64,000 nt of DNA from Deinococcus arcticus (GCF_003028415.1 NZ_PYSV01000009.1:62001-126000); one strand, 5' to 3'; numbered from the stretch's first letter, positions 22,610 to 34,694 are shown. The notes: generated from the letters alone by a model not told the origin. Numbers and translations are program-made.

Positions 22610-22691
22610 ATGGCTCATGGCTCATGGCTCATGGCTCATGGCTCATGGCTCATGGCTCATGGCTCATGGCTCATGGCTCATGGCTCATGGC
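22610..22691 (+). repeat. Heptanucleotide tandem array, ATGGCTC x 11.7
   Basis: Eleven perfect ATGGCTC copies (22610-22686) plus ATGGC. The stop codon of the minus-strand HTH gene lies within the last copies. Seven is not a multiple of three, so copy-number change would shift any frame running through it. The same unit in degenerate form lies at 9125 and 9259. Confidence 0.97.
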
Positions 22692-23326
22692 CCCCCCTGC
22701 ACCGGCGTGAACAGCAGCCCCAGCAGACAGGGCTGGGCGTCCGGGGCCTGCCCGTCCGCAGCGGCCCGCTCGTCCACCCAGGCCAGCAGGTCGCGCAGGC
22801 GCGTTTCCAGTTCGCGCTGACTCTGCGGGCTCAGGGTGCGCCGCCCCATGTTGCCCACCGCGCCGTGGGGCGGCGCCGCCTTCAGGGCCTTCGGCGCCAC
22901 ACTCATGCCCAGCTGGCCCAGCGCGTCTGTGGCCATCATCAGTTCGGTGCCGCTGTCTGCCGCAAACAGCCGGGCCAGTTCGCAGGTGACCTCCTGAACG
23001 AACGTGGTGCTCACGCGCGAGAGCAGCTCTTCGACCGTGGCATGCGGCGTCAAGGCAAAGGGCACCCGGAAGGTGCGGGCCACCGCGCGGTAGAGCTTGA
23101 TGGGCCGCCCGCCCCGGGGCCGCTCGCCGGCTATGGCCACCAGCCCGGCCCCCAGCAGGCGCGTGAGGTGGTGGTGCGTGGTGTTCAGCGGGCGCCCGCA
23201 GCGCCGCGCGACCTCACTGGCGCTCAGCGCCTCCGGGATGAGGGGGCCCAGGACAGCCAGGGTGTCCTCGGCCAGCAGCAGCCGGGCCTGTTCTGGGGTG
23301 TGCGCGGTAAAGGCGTCGGGGAGCAC
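22685..23326 (-). CDS. Winged-helix (ArsR-like) transcriptional regulator
   Basis: 213 residues. The N-terminal ~80 form a winged helix: LSASEVARRCGRPLNTTHHHLTRL is the helix-turn-helix and RGGRPIKLYRA the wing. The remaining part is helical and unknown, perhaps ligand binding. It is divergent from recD2 and convergent with the MFS transporter; regulation of the transporter is possible but not shown. Its TGA stop lies inside the heptamer array, so the last codons border a potentially variable sequence. Confidence 0.7.
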   Translation of the reverse strand: MLPDAFTAHTPEQARLLLAEDTLAVLGPLIPEALSASEVARRCGRPLNTTHHHLTRLLGAGLVAIAGERPRGGRPIKLYRAVARTFRVPFALTPHATVEELLSRVSTTFVQEVTCELARLFAADSGTELMMATDALGQLGMSVAPKALKAAPPHGAVGNMGRRTLSPQSQRELETRLRDLLAWVDERAAADGQAPDAQPCLLGLLFTPVQGGP

Positions 23327-23398
23327 ATTCCACAGTGTGCCACCGCGCCCCGCTTCTGTTTCCCCATTCCGCTCACGCCGGAATGCCTGGGGTCACGC

Positions 23399-23404
23399 TA
23401 TGCT
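23399..23404 (+). promoter_or_regulatory. -10 element of recD2
   Basis: TATGCT lies nine bases before ATG 23414, giving a leaderless or nearly leaderless mRNA. Confidence 0.5.
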
Positions 23405-23413
23405 GTGAGTCTC

Positions 23414-25549
23414 ATGTCGGCCGCCCCCCCCACCGAAGCCTTCCGCGTGTCTGGCGGCGTGAACAAGGTGCGCTTTCGCGCCGAATCCGGCTTTACCGTC
23501 ATGTCGGCCCGCATCCGCAACGCGGAAGGCGAGGACCCCGACGCCACTGTGATCGGCGTGATGCCGCCCCTGGAAGCCGGCGACACCTTCAGCGCCGACG
23601 TACTGATGGAAGAGCACCGGGAATACGGCTACCAGTACCGGGTGCTGAACATGGTCCTGGAAGCCCAGCCCGCCGACCTGACCGAGGCCGGGGTGGCCGC
23701 CTACCTGGAAGCGCGCGTGGGCGGCGTGGGCAAGGTGCTGGCCGGGCGCATTGCCAAGACCTTTGGGCCCGGCACCTTCGACGTGCTGGAAACCGAACCC
23801 GAGCGCCTGCTGCAGGTGCCCGGCGTGACGCAGAGCACCCTGCACAAGATGGTGCAGAGCTGGTCGCAGCAGGGCCTGGAGCGCCGCCTGCTGGCCGGGC
23901 TGCAGGGCCTGGGCCTGAGCATCTCGCAGGCGCAGCGAGCGGTCAAACACTTTGGCGAGACGGCCCTGGAACGCCTGGAAGCCGATCTGTTCGCCCTGAC
24001 CGAGGTGGAGGGCATCGGTTTTCTCACGGCCGACAAGCTGTGGCAGGCCGCGGGCGGGACCCTGGACGACCCCCGGCGCCTGACCGCCGCCGCCGTGTAC
24101 GCGCTGCAGCAGGCCGCGCAGCAGGGCGGGCACTCGTACCTGCCCCGGCGCCGGGCTGAACGGGGGGTGGCGCACTACACCCGCGTCTCGGCGGCGCAGG
24201 CGCGGCTGGCGGTGGACACGGCCGTGGAACTGGGCCGCCTGGCCGACGATTCCCCGCCCCTGCTGGCCACCGAGGACGCGCTGCATGAGCCCAGCCGCAT
24301 CTATCTGCCCCCGGTGCTGCGCGCCGAGAGGAAGCTGGCCGGGCTGATTCGCACCCTGCTGGCCACCCCGCCGGCCGGGCAGGACTGGACCGTGCCCAAG
24401 GGGGCCGCCAAAGGGCTCTCTGAGGAGCAGGCGGGCGTGCTGAACCTGCTTGAAGAGCACCGCCTCGTGGTGCTGACCGGCGGGCCCGGCACCGGCAAGA
24501 GCACCACCACCCGCGCCGTGGCCGATCTGGCCGAGAAGCTGGGTCTGGAGGTGGGCCTGTGCGCCCCCACCGGCAAGGCCGCGCGGCGCCTGGGGGAAGT
24601 GACGGGGCGCACCGCCAGCACCATTCACCGCCTGCTGGGGTACGGCCCGGCGGGCTTCCGGCACAACCACCTGGAACCCGCGCCCTACGACCTGCTGATT
24701 GTGGACGAGGTGAGCATGTGCGGCGACGGGCTGATGCTCTCGCTGCTTTCAGCGGTGCCGCCGGGGGCCCGGGTGCTGCTGGTGGGCGACACCGACCAGC
24801 TGCCCCCCGTAGACGCGGGATTGCCCCTGCACGCCCTGACCCAGGTGGCCCCCACCGTGCGCCTGACCCAGGTGTACCGGCAGGCGGCCCAGAATCCGAT
24901 TATCCGCGCGGCCCACGGGCTGCTGCAGGGCCAGGCGCCTGTGTGGGGCGACCCCCGCCTGAATGTCACCGAGACCGAGCCAGATGTGGGCGCCCGGCGC
25001 GTGGCCCTGCTGGTGCGCGACCTGGGAGGCCCGGCGCAGGTGCAGGTGCTGACCCCCATGCGCAAGGGCCCGCTGGGCGTGGAGATGCTCAACCACCATC
25101 TCCAGAGCCTGTTTAACCCCGGCGAGGGCGGCGTGCGCATTGCCGACGGGCAGGCCCGCGCCGGGGACGTGGTGGTGCAGACCAAGAACGACTACACCAA
25201 CGAGGTGTTTAACGGCACGGTGGGCACGGTCCTGAAAGACAGCGGCGGGCGCCTGACCGTGGACTTCGACGGCAACGTGGTGGAGCTGGCCGGCGCCGAG
25301 CTGTTCAATCTGCAGCTGGGCTACGCCCTGACGGTGCACCGCGCCCAGGGCAGCGAATGGGGCACGGTGCTGGGCGTGCTGCATGAGGCCCATATGCCCA
25401 TGCTCAGCCGCAATCTGGTGTACACGGCGCTCACTCGGGCCCGGGAGCGCTTCTTCGCCGTGGGCTCGGCCAGCGCGTGGGCCAAGGCGGCGGGCCGGGC
25501 ACGCGAGGAACGGCACACCGCCCTGCTGGAACGCATTCGCGGGCGCTAA
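23414..25549 (+). CDS. recD2: ATP-dependent DNA helicase RecD2
   Basis: 711 residues, close to D. radiodurans RecD2 (~715). The N-terminal ~330 residues are the RecD2-specific region with helix-hairpin-helix modules (ARVGGVGKVLAGRIA, LLQVPGVTQSTLHKM, ALTEVEGIGFLTADKL). The SF1B helicase core follows: Walker A GGPGTGKSTTT, motif II LLIVDEVSM, QLPPVDAGLP, and LTVHRAQGSEW and YTALTRARE. It is a 5'-3' helicase acting without RecBC. The frame is open upstream to 22610, through the heptamer array, but that stretch is antisense to the HTH gene and unrelated to the family. Its TAA stop is shared with a family 1 repeat. Confidence 0.92.
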   Translation: MSAAPPTEAFRVSGGVNKVRFRAESGFTVMSARIRNAEGEDPDATVIGVMPPLEAGDTFSADVLMEEHREYGYQYRVLNMVLEAQPADLTEAGVAAYLEARVGGVGKVLAGRIAKTFGPGTFDVLETEPERLLQVPGVTQSTLHKMVQSWSQQGLERRLLAGLQGLGLSISQAQRAVKHFGETALERLEADLFALTEVEGIGFLTADKLWQAAGGTLDDPRRLTAAAVYALQQAAQQGGHSYLPRRRAERGVAHYTRVSAAQARLAVDTAVELGRLADDSPPLLATEDALHEPSRIYLPPVLRAERKLAGLIRTLLATPPAGQDWTVPKGAAKGLSEEQAGVLNLLEEHRLVVLTGGPGTGKSTTTRAVADLAEKLGLEVGLCAPTGKAARRLGEVTGRTASTIHRLLGYGPAGFRHNHLEPAPYDLLIVDEVSMCGDGLMLSLLSAVPPGARVLLVGDTDQLPPVDAGLPLHALTQVAPTVRLTQVYRQAAQNPIIRAAHGLLQGQAPVWGDPRLNVTETEPDVGARRVALLVRDLGGPAQVQVLTPMRKGPLGVEMLNHHLQSLFNPGEGGVRIADGQARAGDVVVQTKNDYTNEVFNGTVGTVLKDSGGRLTVDFDGNVVELAGAELFNLQLGYALTVHRAQGSEWGTVLGVLHEAHMPMLSRNLVYTALTRARERFFAVGSASAWAKAAGRAREERHTALLERIRGR

Positions 25550-25673
25550 GTAGCTCGCTGTTGATCTTGAGATCAACCGAGCGGAGCGAGTATCGAAAAA
25601 AGGACGTTGCACCGGGAGTGGAGACTTTGCGGTGCTCTCCTGCAAAGTCGTAACGTGAGGTGCAACGTACTTA
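25547..25673 (+). repeat. Family 1 palindromic repeat, copy C
   Basis: 127 bases from TAAG (TAA is the recD2 stop) to CTTA. Contains the small palindrome GTTGATCTTGAGATCAAC, GAGCGAGTATCG, AAAAAAGGACGTTGCACC, the inner pair GACTTTGC/GCAAAGTC and the closing GGTGCAACGTACTTA. It is the most compact copy; copy A has about 20 extra bases between GAGC and GGAGCGAG. Removing the element and one TA would leave CGC TAG, a stop codon in frame. Confidence 0.8.
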
Positions 25674-25683
25674 GCCCTCCACT

Positions 25684-25701
25684 CTGACAGAACTGTCACA
25701 G
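25684..25701. promoter_or_regulatory. Pho-box-like direct repeat before the pilin operon
   Basis: CTGACAG-AACT-GTCACAG; on the minus strand CTGTGAC-AGTT-CTGTCAG, the 7+4+7 layout of PhoB boxes (CTGTCAT consensus). The 12-base string TCTGACAGAACT recurs at 33823. It lies about 70 bases before the pilin -10. This is a pattern match only. Confidence 0.35.
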
Positions 25702-25770
25702 GCTGCCTAGCGAATCTGGGATTTTCCACACTCCCCGAACAGGGGGGTGAGATTTTTCGCATTGGGCTTT

Positions 25771-25776
25771 CATACT
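25771..25776 (+). promoter_or_regulatory. -10 element of the pilin operon, leaderless
   Basis: CATACT lies exactly seven bases before ATG 25784. No Shine-Dalgarno is visible. Confidence 0.5.
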
Positions 25777-25783
25777 GAGCACC

Positions 25784-27781
25784 ATGCCGCCGAACCACCG
25801 CACCCAGGGCGCGACCCTGATCGTGACCCTGCTGCTCGTGATGCTGATGCTGGCCGTCATCATGAGCGTGACGGCGCAGGTCACGCTGTCCACCCGGCGT
25901 TCCAGCACCGACCAGGAAGCCACGCTGCGCGCCCAGTACGCCGCCGAATCCGGCGCCGCGCGCGTGCAGGCGCGGCTGCGCGCCGCGCAGATCCTGTTTG
26001 GCGTCGCCCGCTACCCCACCAACCTCACCCTGCCGCAGATGGAGGCCGACATTGCCGCCCTGTGCGGCCTGACCAGCCTGCCCGCCACCCTGCCCGACGG
26101 CGCCGAGGTGTGCGACCTGACCTCGCGCGCGCAGGGCCTGAACGAGGCCACGGCCCTGAACCCGCGCGTGAATGTGTTGCTGCGTGCCGCCGGGGCAGCG
26201 CAGTTTGCCCTGGCCGGCATGCCCGGCACCAGCGAGACCGAGCGCAGCCGCTTCTGGTCGGACCTGTTTTCCGGGCAGACGGGGGCCGCGCTGGACGGCA
26301 CCCAGGACGGCGCCAGCTACCGGGTGACCTACGGCCTGAAGCCCACGCGGGTGGTCAAGGACAGCCCGGTGGCCTACCGCGTCTTTTTCCAGGTGCCGGC
26401 CGCCAAGGTGACCGGCGAGGCCGGCGGCGCCACCCGGCGCGTGACGGTGCGCCCCGGACAGCAGGAACTGAATCTGCTGATCCGGCGGCCCTCGCTGGCG
26501 CCCAACGCCCTGTTTACCAACCACCATTACCTCAGCGCCGCCGCCGAGGCCAGTGGCGGGGGCATCTACTTCACCAGCCGCACGCTGTTCAGCGGCCCGG
26601 TCCACACCAACCAGCACTTCAACTTCGTGGGCAGGCCCTGGTTTGGCGGCGCCGTCACCAGCGCGGGCTGCCCGGCCGGGCAGATCACCACGGGCCCCGA
26701 CGGCCCCACCTGCGGCGCGCCGGCCAACCCCGGCGCCACCTTCAACAGCACCTTCGTGCCGGTAGGCAGCATGAACCCCACACCGCAGGCCCCCTCGCAC
26801 TGCGCGGGCACCAGCTGCGCCACGCCGCAGTTCACGCAGGGAGTGAACTGGAACGCCTCATACGTCCAGTTGCCGGAAAACGGCAGCGACCAGCAGCAGG
26901 AAGCTCTGCTGGGCGGCATCAATATTCCCGGCAACGTGAGCCAGATGCAGCTGTATCAGGACACGATTGCCGGACAGACGGTGCAGCGCATCACGTACAC
27001 AGTGGCCGGCCTCACGGGCCCCGTGACCACGCAGCTGGCCCTGGGCCAGAACGGCCTCCTGCAGATCCTGGATACCGACGGCCAGTGGAAGGGCGCCGAG
27101 CGCCAGCCAGACGGCACCTTCAAGCCTGGGGTGGCCTCGGCCTTTAACGGGGTGCTGTACGTGGCGGGCAGCGTGCAGAACCTCAGCGCCGGACCCAACA
27201 GCGCTTCCGGGGCGGCCGTGGCCTCCTTTGCCGGGCTGACGCTGGCGGCGTCGGGCGACATCAACATCACCAGCAGCCTGCGCTACGCCGACCCGCCCTG
27301 TGCCGGAGAGCACGCGGTGGCCGGCGACGGCACCGTGACCCCGGCCGCCTGCGCCAACCTGAGTACCAAGAACATCCTGGGCATCTATTCGGCGCAGGGC
27401 AACGTGAATCTCATGAAAGACCAGATGGGCATGGACCCCTCCATTCACGCGGTGCTGATGGCCGGCACCGGCGCCGTGCAGGTGGACAAGTACAACGAGG
27501 GCAGCGCCATGGGCAACGTGAAGCTCATCGGCGGCATCATCGAGAACTATTACGGGGCGTTCGGCACCTTCAGCGGCGACTCGGCCAGCACCGGCTACGG
27601 CCGCAACTTCGTGTTCGACCCCCGCACCCTGCAGGGCTACGAGCCGCCTTTCTTTCCCACCGCCCGCAACTGGCAACTGGGCCTGATGGACAGCGCGACC
27701 GCCGTGCAGCCCATGGGCCAGCCGCTGCGCCTGCGCGGCGAGAGCGTGAGCGCCACCGAAAACCAGCAGAGGAACGAATGA
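25784..27781 (+). CDS. PilX-like/DUF4900 pilus-associated protein
   Basis: 665 residues. The N-terminus, NHRTQGATLIVTLLLVMLML, is a single hydrophobic helix after a short polar leader, the pattern of PilX-like pilin-assembly proteins. The long exported part has the DUF4900-like region (FTNHHYLSAAA, GGIYFTSRTLFSGPVHTN) and several cysteines that could pair. It is the first gene of an operon with three prepilin-like proteins and overlaps the next by ATGA. A role at the tip or in assembly of a type IV pilus-like or competence fibre is likely. Confidence 0.7.
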   Translation: MPPNHRTQGATLIVTLLLVMLMLAVIMSVTAQVTLSTRRSSTDQEATLRAQYAAESGAARVQARLRAAQILFGVARYPTNLTLPQMEADIAALCGLTSLPATLPDGAEVCDLTSRAQGLNEATALNPRVNVLLRAAGAAQFALAGMPGTSETERSRFWSDLFSGQTGAALDGTQDGASYRVTYGLKPTRVVKDSPVAYRVFFQVPAAKVTGEAGGATRRVTVRPGQQELNLLIRRPSLAPNALFTNHHYLSAAAEASGGGIYFTSRTLFSGPVHTNQHFNFVGRPWFGGAVTSAGCPAGQITTGPDGPTCGAPANPGATFNSTFVPVGSMNPTPQAPSHCAGTSCATPQFTQGVNWNASYVQLPENGSDQQQEALLGGINIPGNVSQMQLYQDTIAGQTVQRITYTVAGLTGPVTTQLALGQNGLLQILDTDGQWKGAERQPDGTFKPGVASAFNGVLYVAGSVQNLSAGPNSASGAAVASFAGLTLAASGDINITSSLRYADPPCAGEHAVAGDGTVTPAACANLSTKNILGIYSAQGNVNLMKDQMGMDPSIHAVLMAGTGAVQVDKYNEGSAMGNVKLIGGIIENYYGAFGTFSGDSASTGYGRNFVFDPRTLQGYEPPFFPTARNWQLGLMDSATAVQPMGQPLRLRGESVSATENQQRNE

Positions 27782-28215
27782 AACGCGAGGGCTTTACGCT
27801 GCTGGAACTGCTGGTGGTGATGGCGATTCTGGGCATTCTGGCCGGGGTGCTGGGCTTTAACCTGCTGGGCAGCTACCGCACCACGCAGCTGCGCGAGGCC
27901 GCCTCGCAGCTGACCGGCGACCTGCGCCAGGCGCGCAGCGACGCCCTGAAGGGCGGCCAGGACATCCGGCTGGACGTGGCCCTGAATACCCCGGCCTACA
28001 CGGTCACGCGGGGCACGGGCACCCAGACGCGCACCCTGCCGGGCGGCGTGGTGGTGGCGGCGGCCACCGGCAGCAATCATGTGAGTTATGAAGCGCCGGG
28101 CGGCACCACCGACGGCAACGGGGTGGTCTGGACTCTGCGTCACCCGGGCGGGCGCGAAACCAAAGTCAAGGTGGTGGGAATCACCGGGAAGGTGATGATT
28201 GATGCGACGAACTGA
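27778..28215 (+). CDS. Type IV prepilin-like protein, GspH/FimT type
   Basis: 145 residues. The class III signal is textbook: MKREG|FTLLELLVVMAILG, cleaved after Gly5 by prepilin peptidase and methylated on Phe, with Glu at +5. After the helix comes the GspH/FimT-like region REAASQLTGDLRQARSDAL and a beta-rich C-terminus. It is a minor pilin or pseudopilin that would prime fibre assembly. It overlaps both neighbours. Confidence 0.85.
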   Translation: MKREGFTLLELLVVMAILGILAGVLGFNLLGSYRTTQLREAASQLTGDLRQARSDALKGGQDIRLDVALNTPAYTVTRGTGTQTRTLPGGVVVAAATGSNHVSYEAPGGTTDGNGVVWTLRHPGGRETKVKVVGITGKVMIDATN

Positions 28216-28621
28216 TACGCAGGGCGGAATCACGATTGTGGAAGTGCTGGTGGGCGTGCTGCTGGTCAGCGTCATTGTGATGGTGGTACTGACCCCTCTG
28301 ACCGGCTTCTTTGGCCTGACCCGGCGCAGCACCCAGCAGGTGGGCGCCACCCAGACCGCGCAGGCGCTGCTGGAAACCATCCGGGGCGACTGGCTCTCGG
28401 CGGCCATGTATGACCAGCGCTGCACCACTGCCACCATTCCGGCTGGCGCAACCCTGACAGTCACCAACCTGGACCTGAACGGCAACGCGGTGGGCAGCGC
28501 GCCCCTGAACGCCAGTTGCAGCGGCAATGCGCCCGACACGGCGCCCATTCGCCGCCTGCAGCTGGTGGTCCAGGCCGACACCGCGCGCTCCACCCTGGTC
28601 GTGGATGTGGCCCGCCCATGA
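28202..28621 (+). CDS. Minor pseudopilin, PilV-like
   Basis: 139 residues. N-terminus RTDTQGGITIVEVLVGVLLV is a prepilin signal variant, with Gly-Gly before a hydrophobic helix and Glu at +5, but Ile in place of the usual Phe at +1. ATG 28202 is chosen (GGTG seven bases upstream); TTG 28199 is possible. It begins inside the end of the FimT-like gene. Cysteines in YDQRC and NASCSG may form a disulphide. Confidence 0.7.
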   Translation: MRRTDTQGGITIVEVLVGVLLVSVIVMVVLTPLTGFFGLTRRSTQQVGATQTAQALLETIRGDWLSAAMYDQRCTTATIPAGATLTVTNLDLNGNAVGSAPLNASCSGNAPDTAPIRRLQLVVQADTARSTLVVDVARP

Positions 28622-29430
28622 AGACGGCCGCGCAAGGCTTTACCCTGATTGAACTGCTGGTGGCCGTGGCCCTGGCCCTGATCGTGCTGTTCGCGGCCTC
28701 TAACCTGCTCATTTCCAGTTCGGGCAGTGCCACCAACCTGCAGGCGCGCAACGATCTGCTGCAGGAAGGACAGATCGCCATGAACTATGTGGCCGCCAAT
28801 GTGCGCGAGGCGGCCTACGTGTACCCCAACGGCGCCGCGCTGAATCTGGGGGGCGGCTACACCACGGCGCGCCCGGGCGGCGGCAGCTGGGTGGTGGGCA
28901 ACGCCAGCGCGCCTATCCTGGCGTTCATCCGCTCGCCCCGGGTGGTCACGGGCGCGCCATGCCTGAACGCCACAACCGGGGCCATCGATAACGAAAATGC
29001 CTGCTACAAATTCATGGCCTATTACCCCGTGCTGCGCAGCGGGTGGGTTTCCAATGCCACCGGTCAGAACAATCCCGGCGTAGACGCGGCCAATGCGAAC
29101 CGCTGGCTGCTGGTGGAATACACCAGAAATCTGCCCTCCAACGCGCCCCCGGCCCTGTCCAGCCTGGGCAGCCTGGATGTCTCGGGCGGCAGCGGCAAGC
29201 TGCTGCTGGACTACGTGCAGCCCGCCGTGACCAACCTGCCCCAGCTGTTCACCATCCAGGCCGACAACCCACAGACCCCCGGCAACGTGCGGGTGACCCT
29301 GAACCTCAGCCTCAGCCGCCTCGCTTCGGGCAAGGAGGTCAATATTCCGGCGCGCACCTCGGCTGACCCCACCACCTGGATCCAGGCCCTGAGCGCCGCG
29401 CCGCGCAACATCGGCACGCTGCCGCCCTGA
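28618..29430 (+). CDS. Prepilin-like protein, PilW type
   Basis: 270 residues. MKTAAQG|FTLIELLVAVALAL is a canonical prepilin signal. The following domain begins SSSGSATNLQARNDLLQEGQ, typical of PilW-like minor pilins, and includes a cysteine pair (GAPCLNA, ENACYK). It overlaps the previous gene by ATGA and ends the operon. The TGA stop is immediately followed by a family 2 repeat (TACGGACTG). Confidence 0.8.
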   Translation: MKTAAQGFTLIELLVAVALALIVLFAASNLLISSSGSATNLQARNDLLQEGQIAMNYVAANVREAAYVYPNGAALNLGGGYTTARPGGGSWVVGNASAPILAFIRSPRVVTGAPCLNATTGAIDNENACYKFMAYYPVLRSGWVSNATGQNNPGVDAANANRWLLVEYTRNLPSNAPPALSSLGSLDVSGGSGKLLLDYVQPAVTNLPQLFTIQADNPQTPGNVRVTLNLSLSRLASGKEVNIPARTSADPTTWIQALSAAPRNIGTLPP

Positions 29431-29606
29431 TACGGACTGCCGTTCATTTCCGTAACATCCGGGAAGAAGGGGGATGTTCCCCGCCTTCGGCTGGGAGGGG
29501 TCCAATTCCTGGATATCCGCATCTTTTCGTTCTCTGCTCCGCAGCTCTGCGAGTCCCTTCGGTCGGAAACATTCCGGAACACTTCCGGAATGTTTCGGAA
29601 CCCGTA
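29431..29606 (+). repeat. Family 2 palindromic repeat, copy D
   Basis: 176 bases from TACGGACTGCCG to GGAACCCGTA, directly after the pilin operon stop. Contains GGATGTTCCCCGCCTTCGGC, CTCTGCTCCGCAGCTCTGCG and the stem CATTCCGGAA/TTCCGGAATG. TGA stands on both sides of the element. The terminal hairpin may end the pilin transcript. Confidence 0.7.
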
Positions 29607-29646
29607 TGAGCCGCGCCCCCATCTGGTCGGGGGCGTGCTATCCTGA

Positions 29647-29683
<37 letters not shown>

Positions 29684-29719
29684 TCCCCGCAGGTGGGGGT
29701 CAGGCGCTCGCGGTCAGCG

Positions 29720-31351
<1,632 letters not shown>

Positions 31352-31372
31352 GCAGGCAGCAGGGCGCGGTGC

Positions 31373-31397
31373 GCGGGCGCAACGCCCATGCGCCCGC
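31373..31397. terminator. Palindrome between convergent pyrG and coaE
   Basis: GCGGGCGC and GCGCCCGC form a perfect 8-base-pair stem with a nine-base loop. No T-run follows on either strand, so terminator function is uncertain. Confidence 0.35.
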
Positions 31398-31402
31398 TCG
31401 GT

Positions 31403-32041
<639 letters not shown>

Positions 32042-32239
32042 GCCCGCAACTGTACACGGCGCCGGCGCTCATCAGACCGGCGTCACGGGGGCCCGGAACA
32101 CTGCCCATATGCGGCTCCTGCCCTCTCACGGCCACTTCACCCGATTTGTTGGCGTTCTCACGTATCATGCCCCTATGCCCATTTCTGGCAGGGTGAGGCC
32201 GCGCCGCGAAGCCGCGCTGCGCCCCACGGAGGTTTCCGA

Positions 32240-33418
<1,179 letters not shown>

Positions 33419-33443
33419 GCCCGGCGCCCGTTAGAGGGCTTCT

Positions 33444-33475
33444 GAAAAACCCCGTCGCGCATGACGGGGTTTTTC
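33444..33475 (+). terminator. Strong intrinsic terminator
   Basis: GAAAAACCCCGTC and GACGGGGTTTTTC pair perfectly around a six-base loop, with the T-run in the stem. It ends the TPR gene. Confidence 0.92.
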
Positions 33476-33581
33476 CGATCGGAGGGACCTGAAAAGCGGC
33501 GGCGCAGAGCAAGGAGCAGGGCCGGGCGCGCGGGAGTTGAACAGAGGAAGGCAGACCCCTTGACTCACCGATGCCAGCTGA

Positions 33582-33738
33582 TACGGACTGCCGTCCATTT
33601 CCGTCACCTCCGGGAAAGAGCCGGATGTTCCCCGCCTTCGGCGCTGTGCCAGTCCAATTCCCGGAACTCCGTATTTTTTCCTTCTTCCGCTGGTCGGAAA
33701 AATTCCGGAATGTGTTACGGAATTTTTCGGAACTCGTA
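33582..33738 (+). repeat. Family 2 palindromic repeat, copy E
   Basis: 157 bases from TACGGACTGCCG to GAACTCGTA. TGA stands on both sides. The right end has the stem CGGAAAAATTCCG/CGGAATTTTTCGG. Immediately after it TGATACGG appears again (33741), perhaps the start of an old second copy. The 100 bases before it (33480-33580) have decayed repeat-like pieces such as GCGGCGCAGAGC. Confidence 0.7.
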
Positions 33739-33823
33739 TGAGTGATACGGGCACCGGGCACTCCTCCAGGCGTGGAGCCGCCAGCCTGGTTCCAGTGGGT
33801 CGGCGCGACAGATGGCCGTTCGT

Positions 33824-33841
33824 CTGACAGAACTCTGACAG
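33824..33841. promoter_or_regulatory. Pho-box-like direct repeat
   Basis: CTGACAG-AACT-CTGACAG: two perfect 7-base direct repeats four bases apart; on the minus strand CTGTCAG-AGTT-CTGTCAG, close to the PhoB box. Shares TCTGACAGAACT with 25683. The nearest downstream genes are the small ORF at 33882 and the CAP-domain gene at 34110. Confidence 0.4.
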
Positions 33842-33881
33842 GGAAGCGAACACTGAACGCCCCCTTAATGTGCCCCCCAGG

Positions 33882-34046
33882 ATGACCCCCTGGGGGGTGT
33901 GCTGTGGAATCCGGGCAGGCACGCGGGTGTCAGAGGGTGGAAATCCCCATCAGGACGTCTTTTTTCAGGGCAAGCTGGAGCCGGGGCCCGCCAAGCGTGG
34001 GGACGGCACGTTCATGTTCCCGGAAGTGACCGGGCTGAAAGTCTGA
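33882..34046 (+). CDS. Possible 54-residue protein of unknown function
   Basis: ATG 33882 to TGA 34046. The start MTPWGVCCGIRAG lies in a GC hairpin (CCCCCCAGG...CCTGGGGGG), which is unfavourable, but the C-terminal half GKLEPGPAKRGDGTFMFPEV looks like genuine coding sequence. It may instead be the relic of the end of a larger gene whose upstream part was lost. No family recognised. Confidence 0.3.
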   Translation: MTPWGVCCGIRAGTRVSEGGNPHQDVFFQGKLEPGPAKRGDGTFMFPEVTGLKV

Positions 34047-34109
34047 CATTTGTACCGTGAGGGCACTTCAACCGCATGCGCCGCCCCGCCGTGCGAAAAG
34101 GACCCTCAC

Positions 34110-34694
34110 ATGCCCAAGACTGCCCTGACTGCCCTCCTGCCTTTCGCCCTGCTGCTGGCCTCCTGTGGCGGCGGTCCCAGCGCCCCAGCCGCCAGCACCC
34201 CCACCACCGTGAGCAGCAGCACCTCCGGCGGTGGCCAGAGTGCGGCCCCCAGCACCGGCGCCGGCGACCAGACCATGAGCGCCCAGGAAGCGCAGATTCT
34301 GGCGGAAGTGAATGTGGCGCGCGCCCAGGCCCGCGCCTGCGGGGGGCAGGCCTTCGGCGCCGCGCCCGCAGTGACCTGGAACGGCCACCTGGCCGCCGCC
34401 GCCCGGGGCCACGCCGCCGACATGGCCGAGCGCGGGTACTTCAACCACATGACCCCCGAGGGCCGCACCCCGGCCCAGCGCATGGAAGCCGCCGGCTACG
34501 TGGGCTGGCGCCAGGTGGGCGAGAACATTGCCGCTGGCTACACCGCGCAGAACGTGGTGCAGGGCTGGCTGGACAGCCCCAGCCACTGCAAGACCCTGAT
34601 GGACCCCGGCCTGCGGGAACTGGGCGTGGGCTACACCTACCGCCCCGGCAGCCCCTACGGCACCTACTGGGTGCAGAACTTCGGCACGCGTTAA
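34110..34694 (+). CDS. CAP-domain (SCP-like) lipoprotein
   Basis: 194 residues: lipoprotein signal with lipobox LLASC, a Ser/Thr/Gly-rich linker, then a CAP domain (about 75-194). The CAP signature residues are visible: AARGHAADMAERGYFNHMTP (two histidines), RQVGENIAAGYT (glutamate) and SPSHCKTLMDPG. Cysteines in ARACGG and SHCKT may pair. Bacterial CAP proteins of this type are exported and their activity is mostly unknown. ATG 34110 has AAAGGA seven bases upstream. Confidence 0.82.
   Translation: MPKTALTALLPFALLLASCGGGPSAPAASTPTTVSSSTSGGGQSAAPSTGAGDQTMSAQEAQILAEVNVARAQARACGGQAFGAAPAVTWNGHLAAAARGHAADMAERGYFNHMTPEGRTPAQRMEAAGYVGWRQVGENIAAGYTAQNVVQGWLDSPSHCKTLMDPGLRELGVGYTYRPGSPYGTYWVQNFGTR

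Noticed and set aside
22610..22691. Heptamer array as a possible CRISPR or origin iteron array
   Set aside because: Units are only 7 bases and directly adjacent without spacers; no cas, dnaA or replication gene is near.
22610..23413. An open frame through the heptamer array (MAHGSWL repeats) continuing in frame into recD2
   Set aside because: It is antisense to the HTH regulator gene, has no family similarity, and recD2 has a good start with its own -10 at 23414.
23400..25600. Radiation/desiccation response motif before recD2 or recJ
   Set aside because: No palindrome of the TTATG...CATAA type was visible upstream of either gene.
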